Below are positions 16,957-27,430 of a stretch of 36,013 nucleotides of DNA, in pieces. The position numbers and the translations under genes were made by a program. The notes beneath the pieces are model-generated. The model ran no database searches, had not been told where the DNA came from, and saw nothing but the letters and a program-made list of their open reading frames with translations. The stretch covers positions 1 to 36,013 of the forward strand of contig RXKF01000042.1 of assembly GCA_003963235.1 (NCBI GenBank), in the 5' to 3' direction. Every line of letters starts with the position of its first letter. The first letter of the stretch is position 1. This DNA is from Rickettsiales bacterium. GTDB lineage: Bacteria > Pseudomonadota > Alphaproteobacteria > Rickettsiales > Rickettsiaceae.

Positions 16957-18048
16957 ATGATGATAAGATACTCAATTATTACTTTGTATTTAGCGCGATT
17001 ATTTACAAAACAATTTTGCCTTACTGTTCTAACTGTAATTTGTATTTTATTAATATCAAATATATTTGATAACCTTCAAAAATTTAAATCAAATATAGTT
17101 TCAACTTCTGATTTTTGGTTATTAATTTTCTTTAAAATTCCTTATTTATTCAATGAAGTTGCCAGTTTAGTTAGTTTTTTTGCTACAATTTTATTCATTC
17201 AAGTACTGAGAAAAAACAATGAACTTATTATTCTCTTAAGTAATGGAATTCCAATTGGACAAATATTTATGATTCCAACAATACTCACATTTATTTTTGG
17301 AGTTATTTTATTAGTTATAATAAATCCTTTAAGTACATATAGCTTGAAAAAATATGAAAAATTGGAGAGCGCAATTACTGAAAATAATAATGTGAATATA
17401 ATAGTTTCTCAATCAGGTATTTTCTTTTATGATAAATATGGTGACGCTAACCGAATAATGCAGGCAAAATCAATTAATACGAGTAAAAATAGTTTTGATG
17501 ATCTGACTATATTGATCGTTGATTCAAAAAATAATTTATTACAACGAATTGATGCTCCAACAGCTAACCTTAATTCTGGTTTTTTTAAATTAAATAACCC
17601 TATAATTACAAATTTACAATCATCTGAAAAATTAAGTGAACTAAATCTACCAACAAATTTAACAGTAAATAATTTGATGATGAGATTTAGCCCACCTGAA
17701 ATGATAAATATTTGGCAGCTAAGTGATTCAATTATTCAATTTTCAAAATCGGGTCTAGCGGTAATTAAATATCAACTTTATTATTATACGCAATTATTCA
17801 AACCGCTTGCAATGGTAGCAATGTCTTATATTGCTTGCTGGTTTGTGAGTATGAATTTACGAAATAACTCAAATACAATTATTGTGACTGTTAGCTTGAT
17901 TTTAGGATTATGTACATATTTCTTCTTGGAACTAACTTTTAGAGCTTTGGCTTATAATAATTTTAGCCCACAATTTGCCATATTTTTACCAATTATTTTT
18001 ATCATTTTAATCAGTAATTTTGTTATTTTACATTTTCAAGAAGCTTGA
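16957..18048 (+). CDS. lptG: LPS export permease LptG
   Basis: LptG and LptF form the inner-membrane channel of the LptB2FG transporter, which extracts lipopolysaccharide for delivery to the outer membrane. The 363-residue product shows the YjgP/YjgQ layout: three N-terminal spans (about 15-35, 55-78, 100-122), a periplasmic beta domain (about 125-270) and three C-terminal spans (about 285-360). The segment YQLYYYTQLFKPLAMVAMSY before span four resembles LptG rather than LptF. The second permease lies 4.5 kb downstream at 22601-23680 on the same strand, instead of adjacent as in E. coli. No lptB or lptC is in the window. It reads toward mreB with a 62-base gap. Confidence 0.85.
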   Translation: MMIRYSIITLYLARLFTKQFCLTVLTVICILLISNIFDNLQKFKSNIVSTSDFWLLIFFKIPYLFNEVASLVSFFATILFIQVLRKNNELIILLSNGIPIGQIFMIPTILTFIFGVILLVIINPLSTYSLKKYEKLESAITENNNVNIIVSQSGIFFYDKYGDANRIMQAKSINTSKNSFDDLTILIVDSKNNLLQRIDAPTANLNSGFFKLNNPIITNLQSSEKLSELNLPTNLTVNNLMMRFSPPEMINIWQLSDSIIQFSKSGLAVIKYQLYYYTQLFKPLAMVAMSYIACWFVSMNLRNNSNTIIVTVSLILGLCTYFFLELTFRALAYNNFSPQFAIFLPIIFIILISNFVILHFQEA

Positions 18049-18092
18049 TATACTGCTTAAATAAATATTATTATATTAACATAAAGTATTAA

Positions 18093-19154
<1,062 letters not shown>

Positions 19155-19160
19155 ATATTA

Positions 19161-20009
19161 GTGGCAATATTATCTAACAGAATTAGAACTAAAAATTATT
19201 TTATGGAATTGAGTAAATTCAGTTATTACTCAATCAAAAGATTTTTTTTTATACCTTTAATTTTGTCTTTAAGTTATTTGATATATTTTTCCTGCCCTAA
19301 AATTATTACTAATGCGATGCTTGAAACTGTTGGAAAAACTCTTACAATTAGTAATTCAATTTATTCGGCCACTATTGATTTTTCTAAATCGATTTATGAT
19401 AGATTAGTATATTTTCAAAATCTTGAAGCAGAAAATCTCCAATTAAAATTGGAGATGGAGTCTTTAAGACAAGCCAAAAACTTGGAAAATACATTAAAAG
19501 CTGAAAATATTGAGCTCAAAAAAATGCTCAATGTTCCACAAGAAATTCATAAATCCTTCATAACAGCTAAAGTAGTTGGAACTTCGATCAGTCCGTTTGG
19601 AGCCTCAGCAATAATTCAAGCGGGAGCAAATGAAGGAGTAAAAATTAATGATATTGTTAAAGGAAAAGAAGGACTTATAGGCCGAATTATTGAAGTTAGC
19701 TCTAATTACTCGACTGTGATGCTTGTTGATGATCACAACTCAAGAATACCAGTTTTTGCTAGCAACTCTGAATTCAGAGGAATTTTAGCAAAACAAAATA
19801 ATGATTTAAAAATAATATATTTAGACAAGAGTCATAATTTGAAGGTAGGTGAAACGATATATACTTCAGGGGATGGTAAAATATTTTCAAGTGGCATACC
19901 AGTGGCTATAATTGTTAAAATTACTGATAAAGAAGTTTATGTAGAAACTATTGAAAAATTTAATGGATTTGGTTTTGTATTTGTAGAATCAGGTTTTCAT
20001 ACAAATTAA
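19161..20009 (+). CDS. mreC: Rod shape-determining protein MreC
   Basis: MreC is the bitopic membrane protein that scaffolds the elongasome and activates the cell-wall synthases. The 282-residue product starts at GTG 19161, six bases after mreB. It has a single span at about 28-48, a coiled coil at about 85-128 (AENLQLKLEMESLRQ), and the two-barrel periplasmic domain to the end, with motifs such as VVGTSISPFG and GLIGRIIEVSSNYSTVMLV. Length and order are typical. The next gene is not mreD but a divergent kinase-like gene 16 bases on, which is unusual. Confidence 0.95.
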   Translation: MAILSNRIRTKNYFMELSKFSYYSIKRFFFIPLILSLSYLIYFSCPKIITNAMLETVGKTLTISNSIYSATIDFSKSIYDRLVYFQNLEAENLQLKLEMESLRQAKNLENTLKAENIELKKMLNVPQEIHKSFITAKVVGTSISPFGASAIIQAGANEGVKINDIVKGKEGLIGRIIEVSSNYSTVMLVDDHNSRIPVFASNSEFRGILAKQNNDLKIIYLDKSHNLKVGETIYTSGDGKIFSSGIPVAIIVKITDKEVYVETIEKFNGFGFVFVESGFHTN

Positions 20010-20025
20010 AACGAGAATTTAGAAA

Positions 20026-22074
20026 GTGAAAATGGATAATCAAGAAGAAATTGTTGAAGTTAAACCTAAAATAATAGAGATTCCAAGGAGTGAGACTGAG
20101 GATACTATTGATATGGTTTATACAATTCATTTAAATGAAGAAATAGCTGAATTGAGCAATGATTTTTGTAAATATTACAACGTCATTAATACTGCCACTA
20201 ATGAAGAATTTTATGGTATAATTTATGATAATAAATTTTTACATCCTATTGAATATATTGATTCTCTAAACAATCATGATGTTCCATTTCTTAATCAAAT
20301 AATAAGATATGCTATAATTAAACTATCAACTTCTAAAGAAGAGCGTTTAGCTGTTATTGTACCAAAATATGATCCTGATAATAATTTAGCTAATTATATT
20401 TTAAAAGGTTTAACTATTAGTACAGCTCAATTTGAAATAATAATTGATAAAATGATAAAATTATTTAATCATTTAAGCGAGTTAAAAATTTTCTGTTACG
20501 ATATAAATCCACAGAATATTTTAATGCACGATGGAGAATTTTTAAAAATAAAAGAATTTATCAACTCTTATCCTTATTTTTTTCAAAAAAATCAGTATCT
20601 CGCTCCAGAAATAATAGAAGCTCATCAAGCAGCTAGATTCCTGCAAAGCAATACAGCAGATATTTATGCTTTGGGGATAACTATGTTTGAGGCTTACACT
20701 GGTAAGAGTTTTTGGAATGATTATGAAACTAATGATGCATATAATAATGCTAGATTTGAAAATACTACAAGTAAATTTTTATTATCAAAAGTAAAAATTC
20801 CTGAAAAACTAAAAGTATTTTTTAAATGGACATTACATGACGAAGCTAATGCCAGATGGAATTTAATTCTTTTAAAAGATTGGATTGATGGAAAAATTAC
20901 TAAACTAAGTCATGAATTGATATCAGATAATAAGAATACTATTGGCTTTAATGACAATATTTATTCAAGTCCAAAGTCAATTGTTTATGCTCTTTTTAAA
21001 AACTGGCATGAAGCATCTAGATTTATCAGAGATAATAAATTATTTAAATGGGCAAGTAGAGAACAAATCAGTAATGAGAGTTTAGAGCAAATCAAGTCTA
21101 TGGTTGATGTTAAACAAGATACATCTTTTATAGTAGTAAGCAGCGCGAATTCTCATATTAAGATTCCAAAAATATTAGCAGTTCTTGATTCAAATGGTTG
21201 TATTAGACAAGAAAATATTGCTTTCACTGCTGCATCAATTCCAATTTTTCTGCATTATCTTATATCTAATAATAAGCGAGAACTTGCAGAGTATGTTGTT
21301 AAGCTGATGAAAGAAGAAGTTTGGATCTTATATAATAAAAATCCTATTGCTGCAGGATACTTAGAAAAAACCGTTGCAGAAAAATATAAATATGCAGCAT
21401 CGTATATTCAGATTGGTTCATCCATTAAAAATCTTAAAAAATTATCATATTCATTAAATTCATACATGCATTGTGATAGTAGTATCTTGCAAAATTTATA
21501 TATAACATCTATTCGAGAGCTGCTCGTTGGTCTTAATAAGATTGCACAAAATCAATATAAAAAATTTCATATTGATCGTAATATTATGTCTTACATTACA
21601 GCCAAGCTTAATCTGAAAGATGACTTAAGATCAACAATTCTTTCAAATTTTCCAAAATTCGTTGATAACCCAACGTTGAATGCTTTAAACATGCTTAACA
21701 TTTTGCAGCAATATGAACCTGATATTGATGTAACAAATATCACCAAAATGTTTGTTAAAGATTTAAAAGAACTTTTTCAAGATTGTTTGCATAATGTAGA
21801 GTTTAAAAAGAAAATATTAGTTCAATTAGACGAAGTGGCAAATGAAGGTCAATTTGATAAAATAATAAAAATATTTTCTAATCAGCAACAATTTTTAAAT
21901 GATTATAACGGTTACTATGAAGCTTGCAGACAAATTAAGATAATTGAACAAAATATAACAATGATTAATGATGAAGACAGTAACTTTGTTACTGCCATGC
22001 TGATTGGTCAGAAAGCAACTGTGTTACTGTCATATATTATGTGTTTTATCGTAACTGTTGCTGTAATAATTTAA
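20026..22074 (+). CDS. Tail-anchored kinase-like (probable pseudokinase) protein
   Basis: The 682-residue product has a divergent protein-kinase-like domain in its first 300 residues. A catalytic-loop match YDINPQNIL (158-166) keeps Asp159 and Asn164. The DFG site appears as Glu177-Phe178-Ile179, an APE motif lies at 193-195 (YLAPE), and DIYALG (212-217) matches subdomain IX. I see no glycine-rich loop and no convincing VAIK lysine, so it may be inactive. Residues 300-650 are helical and unrecognised. The last 19 residues (664-682) form a hydrophobic span, so the protein is probably tail-anchored with its bulk in the cytoplasm. GTG 20026 or ATG 20032 may be the start. It lies 16 bases after mreC and 9 before the next gene, suggesting an envelope-growth role. 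Function is unknown. Confidence 0.7.
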   Translation: MKMDNQEEIVEVKPKIIEIPRSETEDTIDMVYTIHLNEEIAELSNDFCKYYNVINTATNEEFYGIIYDNKFLHPIEYIDSLNNHDVPFLNQIIRYAIIKLSTSKEERLAVIVPKYDPDNNLANYILKGLTISTAQFEIIIDKMIKLFNHLSELKIFCYDINPQNILMHDGEFLKIKEFINSYPYFFQKNQYLAPEIIEAHQAARFLQSNTADIYALGITMFEAYTGKSFWNDYETNDAYNNARFENTTSKFLLSKVKIPEKLKVFFKWTLHDEANARWNLILLKDWIDGKITKLSHELISDNKNTIGFNDNIYSSPKSIVYALFKNWHEASRFIRDNKLFKWASREQISNESLEQIKSMVDVKQDTSFIVVSSANSHIKIPKILAVLDSNGCIRQENIAFTAASIPIFLHYLISNNKRELAEYVVKLMKEEVWILYNKNPIAAGYLEKTVAEKYKYAASYIQIGSSIKNLKKLSYSLNSYMHCDSSILQNLYITSIRELLVGLNKIAQNQYKKFHIDRNIMSYITAKLNLKDDLRSTILSNFPKFVDNPTLNALNMLNILQQYEPDIDVTNITKMFVKDLKELFQDCLHNVEFKKKILVQLDEVANEGQFDKIIKIFSNQQQFLNDYNGYYEACRQIKIIEQNITMINDEDSNFVTAMLIGQKATVLLSYIMCFIVTVAVII

Positions 22075-22083
22075 GGTAAATAT

Positions 22084-22536
22084 ATGTCTGTAGAAGCTGA
22101 GAAAAATTTTAAATTTGCTTCCTCCTTGATAAAAATTATTGCAATATTAATTGCCGCAATGGTAGCAATGATTTCTAGATATGCTTTTATTTTCTTTTCA
22201 GTATCAATGTTGCCAACAATTTTTGCCATATTTTTAGATAAGAATGAACATAGGTGCTTGTCCGCTACTATTTGCAGTTTTAACTTAATTGGTGTTATGC
22301 CATATTTAACACGTATATGGGAGGCAAATTCAATTGATTATGTAGCTAAATTATTATTAGCTGATATAAGCACATGGATGATAGTTTATGGAGCAGTAGT
22401 TATTGGTCAGCTGCTTTATATATCAATGCCTTTGCTAATAGTCAAATTTTATTCTGCTAGAATGAAAGTCAGAGTTGCAAAATTTCAAAAACAACATAAA
22501 ATATTATGTGAACAATGGGGCATTGAAACTAAATAA
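22084..22536 (+). CDS. Hypothetical membrane protein, 150 aa
   Basis: I do not recognise a family. The product has about four hydrophobic spans: 14-31, 33-50, 64-80 (weaker) and 102-122. The N terminus and the C-terminal 30 residues are charged; the latter (RMKVRVAKFQKQHKILCEQW) is basic and probably cytoplasmic. There is no signal peptide, catalytic motif or transporter signature. It starts nine bases after the kinase-like gene and is most likely cotranslated with it, so the two may form a membrane complex. It does not look like MreD, although its position after mreC and its size raise that possibility. Confidence 0.72.
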   Translation: MSVEAEKNFKFASSLIKIIAILIAAMVAMISRYAFIFFSVSMLPTIFAIFLDKNEHRCLSATICSFNLIGVMPYLTRIWEANSIDYVAKLLLADISTWMIVYGAVVIGQLLYISMPLLIVKFYSARMKVRVAKFQKQHKILCEQWGIETK

Positions 22537-22543
22537 TACATTC

Positions 22544-22567
22544 TTTAGTTTTTAATAAAAAACTAAA
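22544..22567. repeat. Perfect AT hairpin between membrane gene and lptF
   Basis: TTTAGTTTTT (22544-22553) and AAAAACTAAA (22558-22567) form a perfect 10-bp stem with a four-base loop. It is almost all A-T and lacks a following T run, so it is a poor terminator. It may attenuate transcription or protect the mRNA before lptF. Confidence 0.5.
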
Positions 22568-22600
22568 ATGAAGGATTTGTAAAATAATATAATATAGTGA

Positions 22601-23680
22601 ATGCAAACCTACAGTAAATATATAATCAAAAATATTATTCCGCTCTTTTTAATGTTAAGCTTAGTTTTAACTAGTCTTGTGTGGATTATCCAAGTTCTGA
22701 ACTTGATCAATTTATTTGAAAAAGGCATTTCTTTTAAAAATTTCTTTAAGTTAAGTATTCTATTATTGCCTTATTTGCTTTTTGTAATTATGCCAATTGT
22801 TTCTCTAATTTCAATGGTATATGTCTATAGTCGATTGCAAGATGGAAGGCAATTGCTTGTTCTTCGCAGTGCAGGACTTAATAATTTTAAACTACTTAAG
22901 CCAGCTTTATTGGTAGCATCGACTGTTACTATTATAGTTTATTTTATCTCGGCTTATTTAATGCCAATTTCTTATAATAATTTAAAATTAAACCTTAATA
23001 ATTTTAAAGAAGGTTATATATCAAATATTGTTAATGTAAAAACATTTAATCAAATATCAAAATATATAACTATATATATTGATAAAAAAAATTCTAACAA
23101 ATCTTTTGAAGGGGTTATTTTATTTGATAATAAAGCTGCTGAAAATAGAATTATCTTTTTTGCACAAAAAGGAGAAATTATTAATTTTAATCAGCAAAAA
23201 ACAGAATTTGAACTTATTAAAGGAGTTAGGCACTCATATGACAAAGCTGGCAAATTAATGAAATTATATTTTGATAACATGATTGTTGAAGTGGTGAATA
23301 GTAATATCCCTAATACATCGTCTAGGAATAGAACAAATTTGGAATTATTTATTCATGAAATGATATATCCAGATTCAACACTAACTATTGATAGACAAAA
23401 AATATTAATCACCGAAGGTCATTTAAGGTTAATATGGCCCTTATATAATTTTGTCTTCGTTTTTTTAGCTTTAAGCATATTTTTAAATTTTCCCTATAAT
23501 AAACGAAATTATTTAAAACAATATATTTACTCAATCTTGCCAGTCATGATCGTCGCGTATTTTCATTTTTCATTACAAAAAATTGCTTATAAAGATTTAA
23601 ATTATATATTCCTCTGTTATGGCAATGTTTTTGCATGTATTATTTTCAGCATATGGCAAAGCACCAAAAATAAATTATGA
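22601..23680 (+). CDS. lptF: LPS export permease LptF
   Basis: This is the second LptB2FG permease subunit. The 359-residue product has the YjgP/YjgQ topology: spans at about 12-33, 50-75 and 100-120, a periplasmic beta domain (about 120-275), then C-terminal spans from about 280. The cytoplasmic coupling-helix region [18 protein letters not shown] between spans two and three is the segment that contacts LptB. The [19 protein letters not shown] stretch fits LptF rather than LptG. It overlaps the ubiD start by four bases (ATGA), so the two are translationally coupled. The split of lptG and lptF around mreBC is discussed as a finding. Confidence 0.85.
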   Translation: MQTYSKYIIKNIIPLFLMLSLVLTSLVWIIQVLNLINLFEKGISFKNFFKLSILLLPYLLFVIMPIVSLISMVYVYSRLQDGRQLLVLRSAGLNNFKLLKPALLVASTVTIIVYFISAYLMPISYNNLKLNLNNFKEGYISNIVNVKTFNQISKYITIYIDKKNSNKSFEGVILFDNKAAENRIIFFAQKGEIINFNQQKTEFELIKGVRHSYDKAGKLMKLYFDNMIVEVVNSNIPNTSSRNRTNLELFIHEMIYPDSTLTIDRQKILITEGHLRLIWPLYNFVFVFLALSIFLNFPYNKRNYLKQYIYSILPVMIVAYFHFSLQKIAYKDLNYIFLCYGNVFACIIFSIWQSTKNKL

Positions 23681-25152
23681 AATTTCAGAACTTACCAGAA
23701 TTTATAGCATTCTTAGCAAAAAAAAATCTTTTAAAGCGCATAACAAAACGCGTTTCAACTAATTTAGAAATAACTGAAATTAGTCGTCGTTTTTTAGAAA
23801 ATAATGGACCTGCATTATTATTTGAAAATGTAGTTAAAGAAGATGGCACTATTTCAGATATACCAGTTCTTACTAATCTGTATGCTTGCCCTCAACGAAT
23901 AGCTTTAGGTCTTGGGTTGGAATCTGAGTCTGATTTAAGAGATTTTGGTAAATTATTAGCATTTATGAAAACTCCAGAACCGCCTAATTCTTTTAAAGAA
24001 ACTATTGATATGTTGCCACTTGCTAAAAGAATATTAGCCATGAAACCCAAAATTAGTAAAAAAGCACATTCTCAGGAAATTATTATTACTGAACCTGATT
24101 TAAGCATCCTGCCAATTCAAACTTGTTGGCCGGAAGATATTGGGCCGCTCATTACTTGGCCATTGATTGTGACTAAGGGTAACGGCAATGAAAAAACTGA
24201 TTGTTATAATATAGGCATTTATAGAATGCAACCAATTGCAAAAAATAAACTAATTATGCGTTGGCTTAAAATGCGTGGTGGGGCTGCGCATCATGCAAAA
24301 TGGAAAGCTTTAGGGAAAACATCAATGCCAGCTGCTGCAGTAATTGGAGCAAATCCAGCGCTGACGCTTGCGGGAGTAATGCCAATTCCAAATACTATGT
24401 CTGAGTATAATTTTGCAGGACTTATACAGAATAAATCAGTTGAGTTGGTTCAATGTAAAACAATTGATTTAAAAGTACCTGCTCATGCTGAAATAATTCT
24501 TGAAGGCGAAATTAGCTTATTAGATTATCATCCTGAGGGACCATTTGGTGATCATACTGGTTATTATAATGACGTAGAAGAATTTCCAGTATTTACAATT
24601 AAAGCCATTACCATGAAAAAAAATCCAATATATTTAAGTACATATACGGGAAAACCACCTGATGAACCGTCAATATTGGGCTTAGCATTAAATGAAGTTT
24701 TTATTCCTATAATTCAACAGCAATTTCCTGAAATTGTTGATTTTTATCTTCCACCAGAAGGATGTTCATATAGATTTGCCGTTGTTTCAATTAAAAAAAC
24801 ATATCCAGGCCAAGCTAAAAGGATCATGTTAGGTATTTGGTCATACTTGCAGCAATTTATGTACACTAAATACATAATAATCGTTGATGATGATATTAAT
24901 GTACGTGATTGGAAAGAAGTTATATGGGCAATTTCAACTAGAACAGATCCAAAGCGTGATTCTAGCTTTATTGAAAATTCACCAATAGATTATTTAGATT
25001 TTGCCTCTGTCGAATCAGGTTTAGGCAGTAAGCTTGGAATTGATGCAACTAATAAATTATATCCCGAAAGCAAACGTAACTGGGGTCAAAAAATTAAAAT
25101 GAGCTCAGAAGTTATTGATAAAATTGATCAAATATGGGACGAACTAAATTAG
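23677..25152 (+). CDS. ubiD: 3-octaprenyl-4-hydroxybenzoate decarboxylase UbiD
   Basis: UbiD removes the ring carboxylate during ubiquinone synthesis, using prenylated FMN made by UbiX. The 491-residue length matches E. coli UbiD (497). The prFMN- and metal-binding region has NIGIYRMQ (178-185) and [11 protein letters not shown] (200-210). The acidic catalytic segment AEIILEGEI (271-279) is followed by [12 protein letters not shown] (286-297), in which a conserved glutamate lies. The C-terminal domain contains [19 protein letters not shown], also conserved. It is coupled to lptF by a four-base overlap. No ubiX or other ubi gene is in the window. A related aromatic decarboxylase is unlikely given full-length similarity of motifs and a respiratory lifestyle. 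Confidence 0.95.
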   Translation: MKFQNLPEFIAFLAKKNLLKRITKRVSTNLEITEISRRFLENNGPALLFENVVKEDGTISDIPVLTNLYACPQRIALGLGLESESDLRDFGKLLAFMKTPEPPNSFKETIDMLPLAKRILAMKPKISKKAHSQEIIITEPDLSILPIQTCWPEDIGPLITWPLIVTKGNGNEKTDCYNIGIYRMQPIAKNKLIMRWLKMRGGAAHHAKWKALGKTSMPAAAVIGANPALTLAGVMPIPNTMSEYNFAGLIQNKSVELVQCKTIDLKVPAHAEIILEGEISLLDYHPEGPFGDHTGYYNDVEEFPVFTIKAITMKKNPIYLSTYTGKPPDEPSILGLALNEVFIPIIQQQFPEIVDFYLPPEGCSYRFAVVSIKKTYPGQAKRIMLGIWSYLQQFMYTKYIIIVDDDINVRDWKEVIWAISTRTDPKRDSSFIENSPIDYLDFASVESGLGSKLGIDATNKLYPESKRNWGQKIKMSSEVIDKIDQIWDELN

Positions 25153-25181
25153 TCTCACTGCCAAAATACTTCTTATCATAA

Positions 25182-25247
25182 CTGACAACGCTTTGAACAA
25201 TTCGCACAAACCTCAACTAGTCCACCTCAACTTAATTTGCCATATAT
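25182..25247. repeat. Partial copy of the 7.6-kb repeat element
   Basis: This stretch between ubiD and the next minus-strand gene repeats the right third of the element at 7595-7753. The shared core at 25193-25218 differs from 7713-7738 at one base. A short insertion (about 14 bases, itself repeating cctcaact) precedes the ending cttaatttgccatata. No left end is visible, so it is a decayed fragment. Confidence 0.6.
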
Positions 25248-25296
25248 TGATGCTTACAAGGGTTATATCGTTAACGAGTACTTTTTCCTTTAAATT

Positions 25297-25869
25297 TTAC
25301 CTTTTCCAACCTTCGTATTTCTTAAACTCATTCACTTGAGCTTTGATATTCTTTACCTCATCTGCTCCATATTTTTTTAAATCTTGCGCTTTGCCACCTT
25401 CATATTTGCTCGCTAATTTCTCTCCTCCTTTTAATAAATTGTGTTTATAATTGTCTTTCTTAGTCTCGCCTGCAATACGTTTGGGATTCATAACTTTATA
25501 AATTGCATAAACTATAAAACCTGTAATAATGCGCTTATAATCATTTTCAGCTTTTATTTGACTTGGAGTTTTATTTTGAATTGATTCTATATTAAGATTA
25601 TTTTCTGCAGCTATAAGATGGATAAATTTTTTTGAAATTTTTGAAATTTTTTTCTCAATCCATTTTTTAATATCAGTGATTTCTTTTTCTGTTTTATCTA
25701 CATGTTTAGTTTTTAAATATTGTTGTATTAATAAAATTATTTTATCTTTTATTATGTTTGGATCTTTTCTATTTGCGAAAATTGTCTCAATAGCTTTACC
25801 AAAATTATCATCTTTTTTAATCTCATCAATTAAATTATCTATATCACTATTTTCTTTTTTTAAACTCAT
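25297..25869 (-). CDS. Hypothetical Lys-rich helical protein, 190 aa
   Basis: I do not recognise this protein. It is predicted to be nearly all helical, with very high Lys, Ile and Asn. A moderately hydrophobic stretch (about 114-128, ITGFIVYAIYKV) is followed by a basic region and a Gly/Lys-rich tail ending EGWKR. No signal peptide, cysteine or catalytic motif is visible. It starts five bases after the stop of the 483-residue gene upstream, so the two are almost certainly cotranscribed. Such lineage-restricted Lys-rich gene pairs in rickettsiae include secreted effectors and toxin-antitoxin-like modules, but nothing here identifies one. Confidence 0.72.
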   Translation of the reverse strand: MSLKKENSDIDNLIDEIKKDDNFGKAIETIFANRKDPNIIKDKIILLIQQYLKTKHVDKTEKEITDIKKWIEKKISKISKKFIHLIAAENNLNIESIQNKTPSQIKAENDYKRIITGFIVYAIYKVMNPKRIAGETKKDNYKHNLLKGGEKLASKYEGGKAQDLKKYGADEVKNIKAQVNEFKKYEGWKR

Positions 25870-25874
25870 TGATT

Positions 25875-27326
25875 TTATCTAATTCGATGTGATATTGAAT
25901 TCGTTTTTTGATTATTAGTTGGTGATTTAGGAGGTGTGGTTTTTAATTTCTCTCTAATCATTTGAGCTTGACGCTCAGGTGAATTAATGATTTCTTTTCT
26001 TATGTCTTTTGTATCCTTAGAATAGCCAGCCCATGCATCTTTAATCTTGGATGCAAGGTTACTGATAATATTTTTTTTAGAAGAAGGGATATTTTGCCCT
26101 TGAATTCGTTGATCTATAATATCTTTAGCGAATCTTTTTAAATATTTAGGCTCTAATTCTATAAATTTTAAGTCCTCAGTTAATTCTTTCGCAATATTCT
26201 CTTTGTCTATATTAGTAATTTTCTTATTATCTTTAGATACTTCGCCTATTTTTTCATCAACACGCTTAATTAAAACTTCTGATAGAGTGTTTGAAGAACC
26301 TTTTAAATTTTTTATTTTTAATATATCATTTTTATTCGAAGTAGTTAAAATATTATTTATCGCCTGTTGTAGGGCTTCTCTAAATTTTTCTCGCTCTTGA
26401 AAATTGTTTGGTATTTTTGAAACTAAATTCTGATACTCATTAATAATTAAGTAGGAACGCATAGGAATAGTATTTGTTTTGATACTTTGAGTTTTTTCAA
26501 TAATGTTTTTTGCAAATTCCCCCTTTCCTGTGACGTTAATCATAAGATTAGATGTAAATCCTGAATCAGTAACTTTGCCAAGTTCAGTGGTGATTGTATA
26601 AGCTATATAATCGTTGGATTTATATTTTAAGTCTAGGTTGTCTACAAATGTTTGATTGTTATTTTTATGTGCTTTAAGATCATCACCTTTTAAATTATTA
26701 GGACTGTCCTTATACAGCATGAGATTACAATCAAATAATATTTTTCGTCCTCCTGTATATGTAACTGTACCATCATTACTAATTTTAATTAAAGACATGT
26801 TTCCATTTCTATGATATATTTTATCCACCGACTCATTACCAGAGGTTGTTAGTGAACCAAAACCAGTTAGCCCACCCCCTATACATCCTTGAGTCGATGC
26901 TGCTAGAATATAGTCAGTTTGATCTTTAGTTAATTGATATTTAACTGTTAAGAATTTATGTACTTCTTCATAAGTGATTTTACTTTTATCTCCACGCTTT
27001 TCTTTTTCTGCCTTAATTGAATCAGCAATATTTACTACTTGTCCATCAGGAGTCTCAATGCAAAAATTTGCAGATCTGTTTATATCTTTTTCAAACTGCT
27101 CTTTAATTATTGTAGTATTATATTTATTTTCACCCTCTTTAGATTTAACGTTCTTGTCCTCTTTATTTACTTTTTTATCATCTATAAAATTACCATCTTT
27201 ATCATAATCAGGGCTAAATTTGAATAAACCTTTTAATTGTTCATCAACTTCTTGCTGTTCGTTAGTTTTGCCTTTTTTATCTAAATGCCTTTCTAAATCA
27301 TTGAGACTGAATGATTGTGATTTCAT
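25875..27326 (-). CDS. Hypothetical protein, 483 aa, candidate effector
   Basis: I do not recognise a family. Residues 1-85 are charged and low-complexity. A folded-looking segment follows at about 90-270: it has a Gly-rich stretch TQGCIGGGLTGFG (near 145-157) and then beta-type sequence (SLIKISNDGTVTYTGG, later YIAYTITTELGKV). Residues 290-430 are helical and Lys/Asn-rich, and the tail is rich in Pro, Ser and Thr. There is no N-terminal signal peptide or membrane span, so export would have to use a signal-less route such as type IV secretion. It leads a two-gene minus-strand unit and is separated from maeB by a terminator. The modular, low-complexity layout resembles effectors, but this is inference. 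Confidence 0.72.
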   Translation of the reverse strand: MKSQSFSLNDLERHLDKKGKTNEQQEVDEQLKGLFKFSPDYDKDGNFIDDKKVNKEDKNVKSKEGENKYNTTIIKEQFEKDINRSANFCIETPDGQVVNIADSIKAEKEKRGDKSKITYEEVHKFLTVKYQLTKDQTDYILAASTQGCIGGGLTGFGSLTTSGNESVDKIYHRNGNMSLIKISNDGTVTYTGGRKILFDCNLMLYKDSPNNLKGDDLKAHKNNNQTFVDNLDLKYKSNDYIAYTITTELGKVTDSGFTSNLMINVTGKGEFAKNIIEKTQSIKTNTIPMRSYLIINEYQNLVSKIPNNFQEREKFREALQQAINNILTTSNKNDILKIKNLKGSSNTLSEVLIKRVDEKIGEVSKDNKKITNIDKENIAKELTEDLKFIELEPKYLKRFAKDIIDQRIQGQNIPSSKKNIISNLASKIKDAWAGYSKDTKDIRKEIINSPERQAQMIREKLKTTPPKSPTNNQKTNSISHRIR

Positions 27327-27367
27327 AATTTACCGTTTTTAATTTATATTATCACACACATAAATTT

Positions 27368-27415
27368 AAAAAAATAAACACTTCATTAATACATCAATAT
27401 AATATTAATAAAGTG
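27368..27415 (-). terminator. Rho-independent terminator of maeB
   Basis: A 13-bp stem with one mismatch (27379-27391 with 27403-27415) has an 11-base loop and, on the minus strand, is followed by a T-rich run (A run at 27368-27374). It lies just past the maeB stop. Confidence 0.68.
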
Positions 27416-27430
27416 CTAATTTTGTTTATT

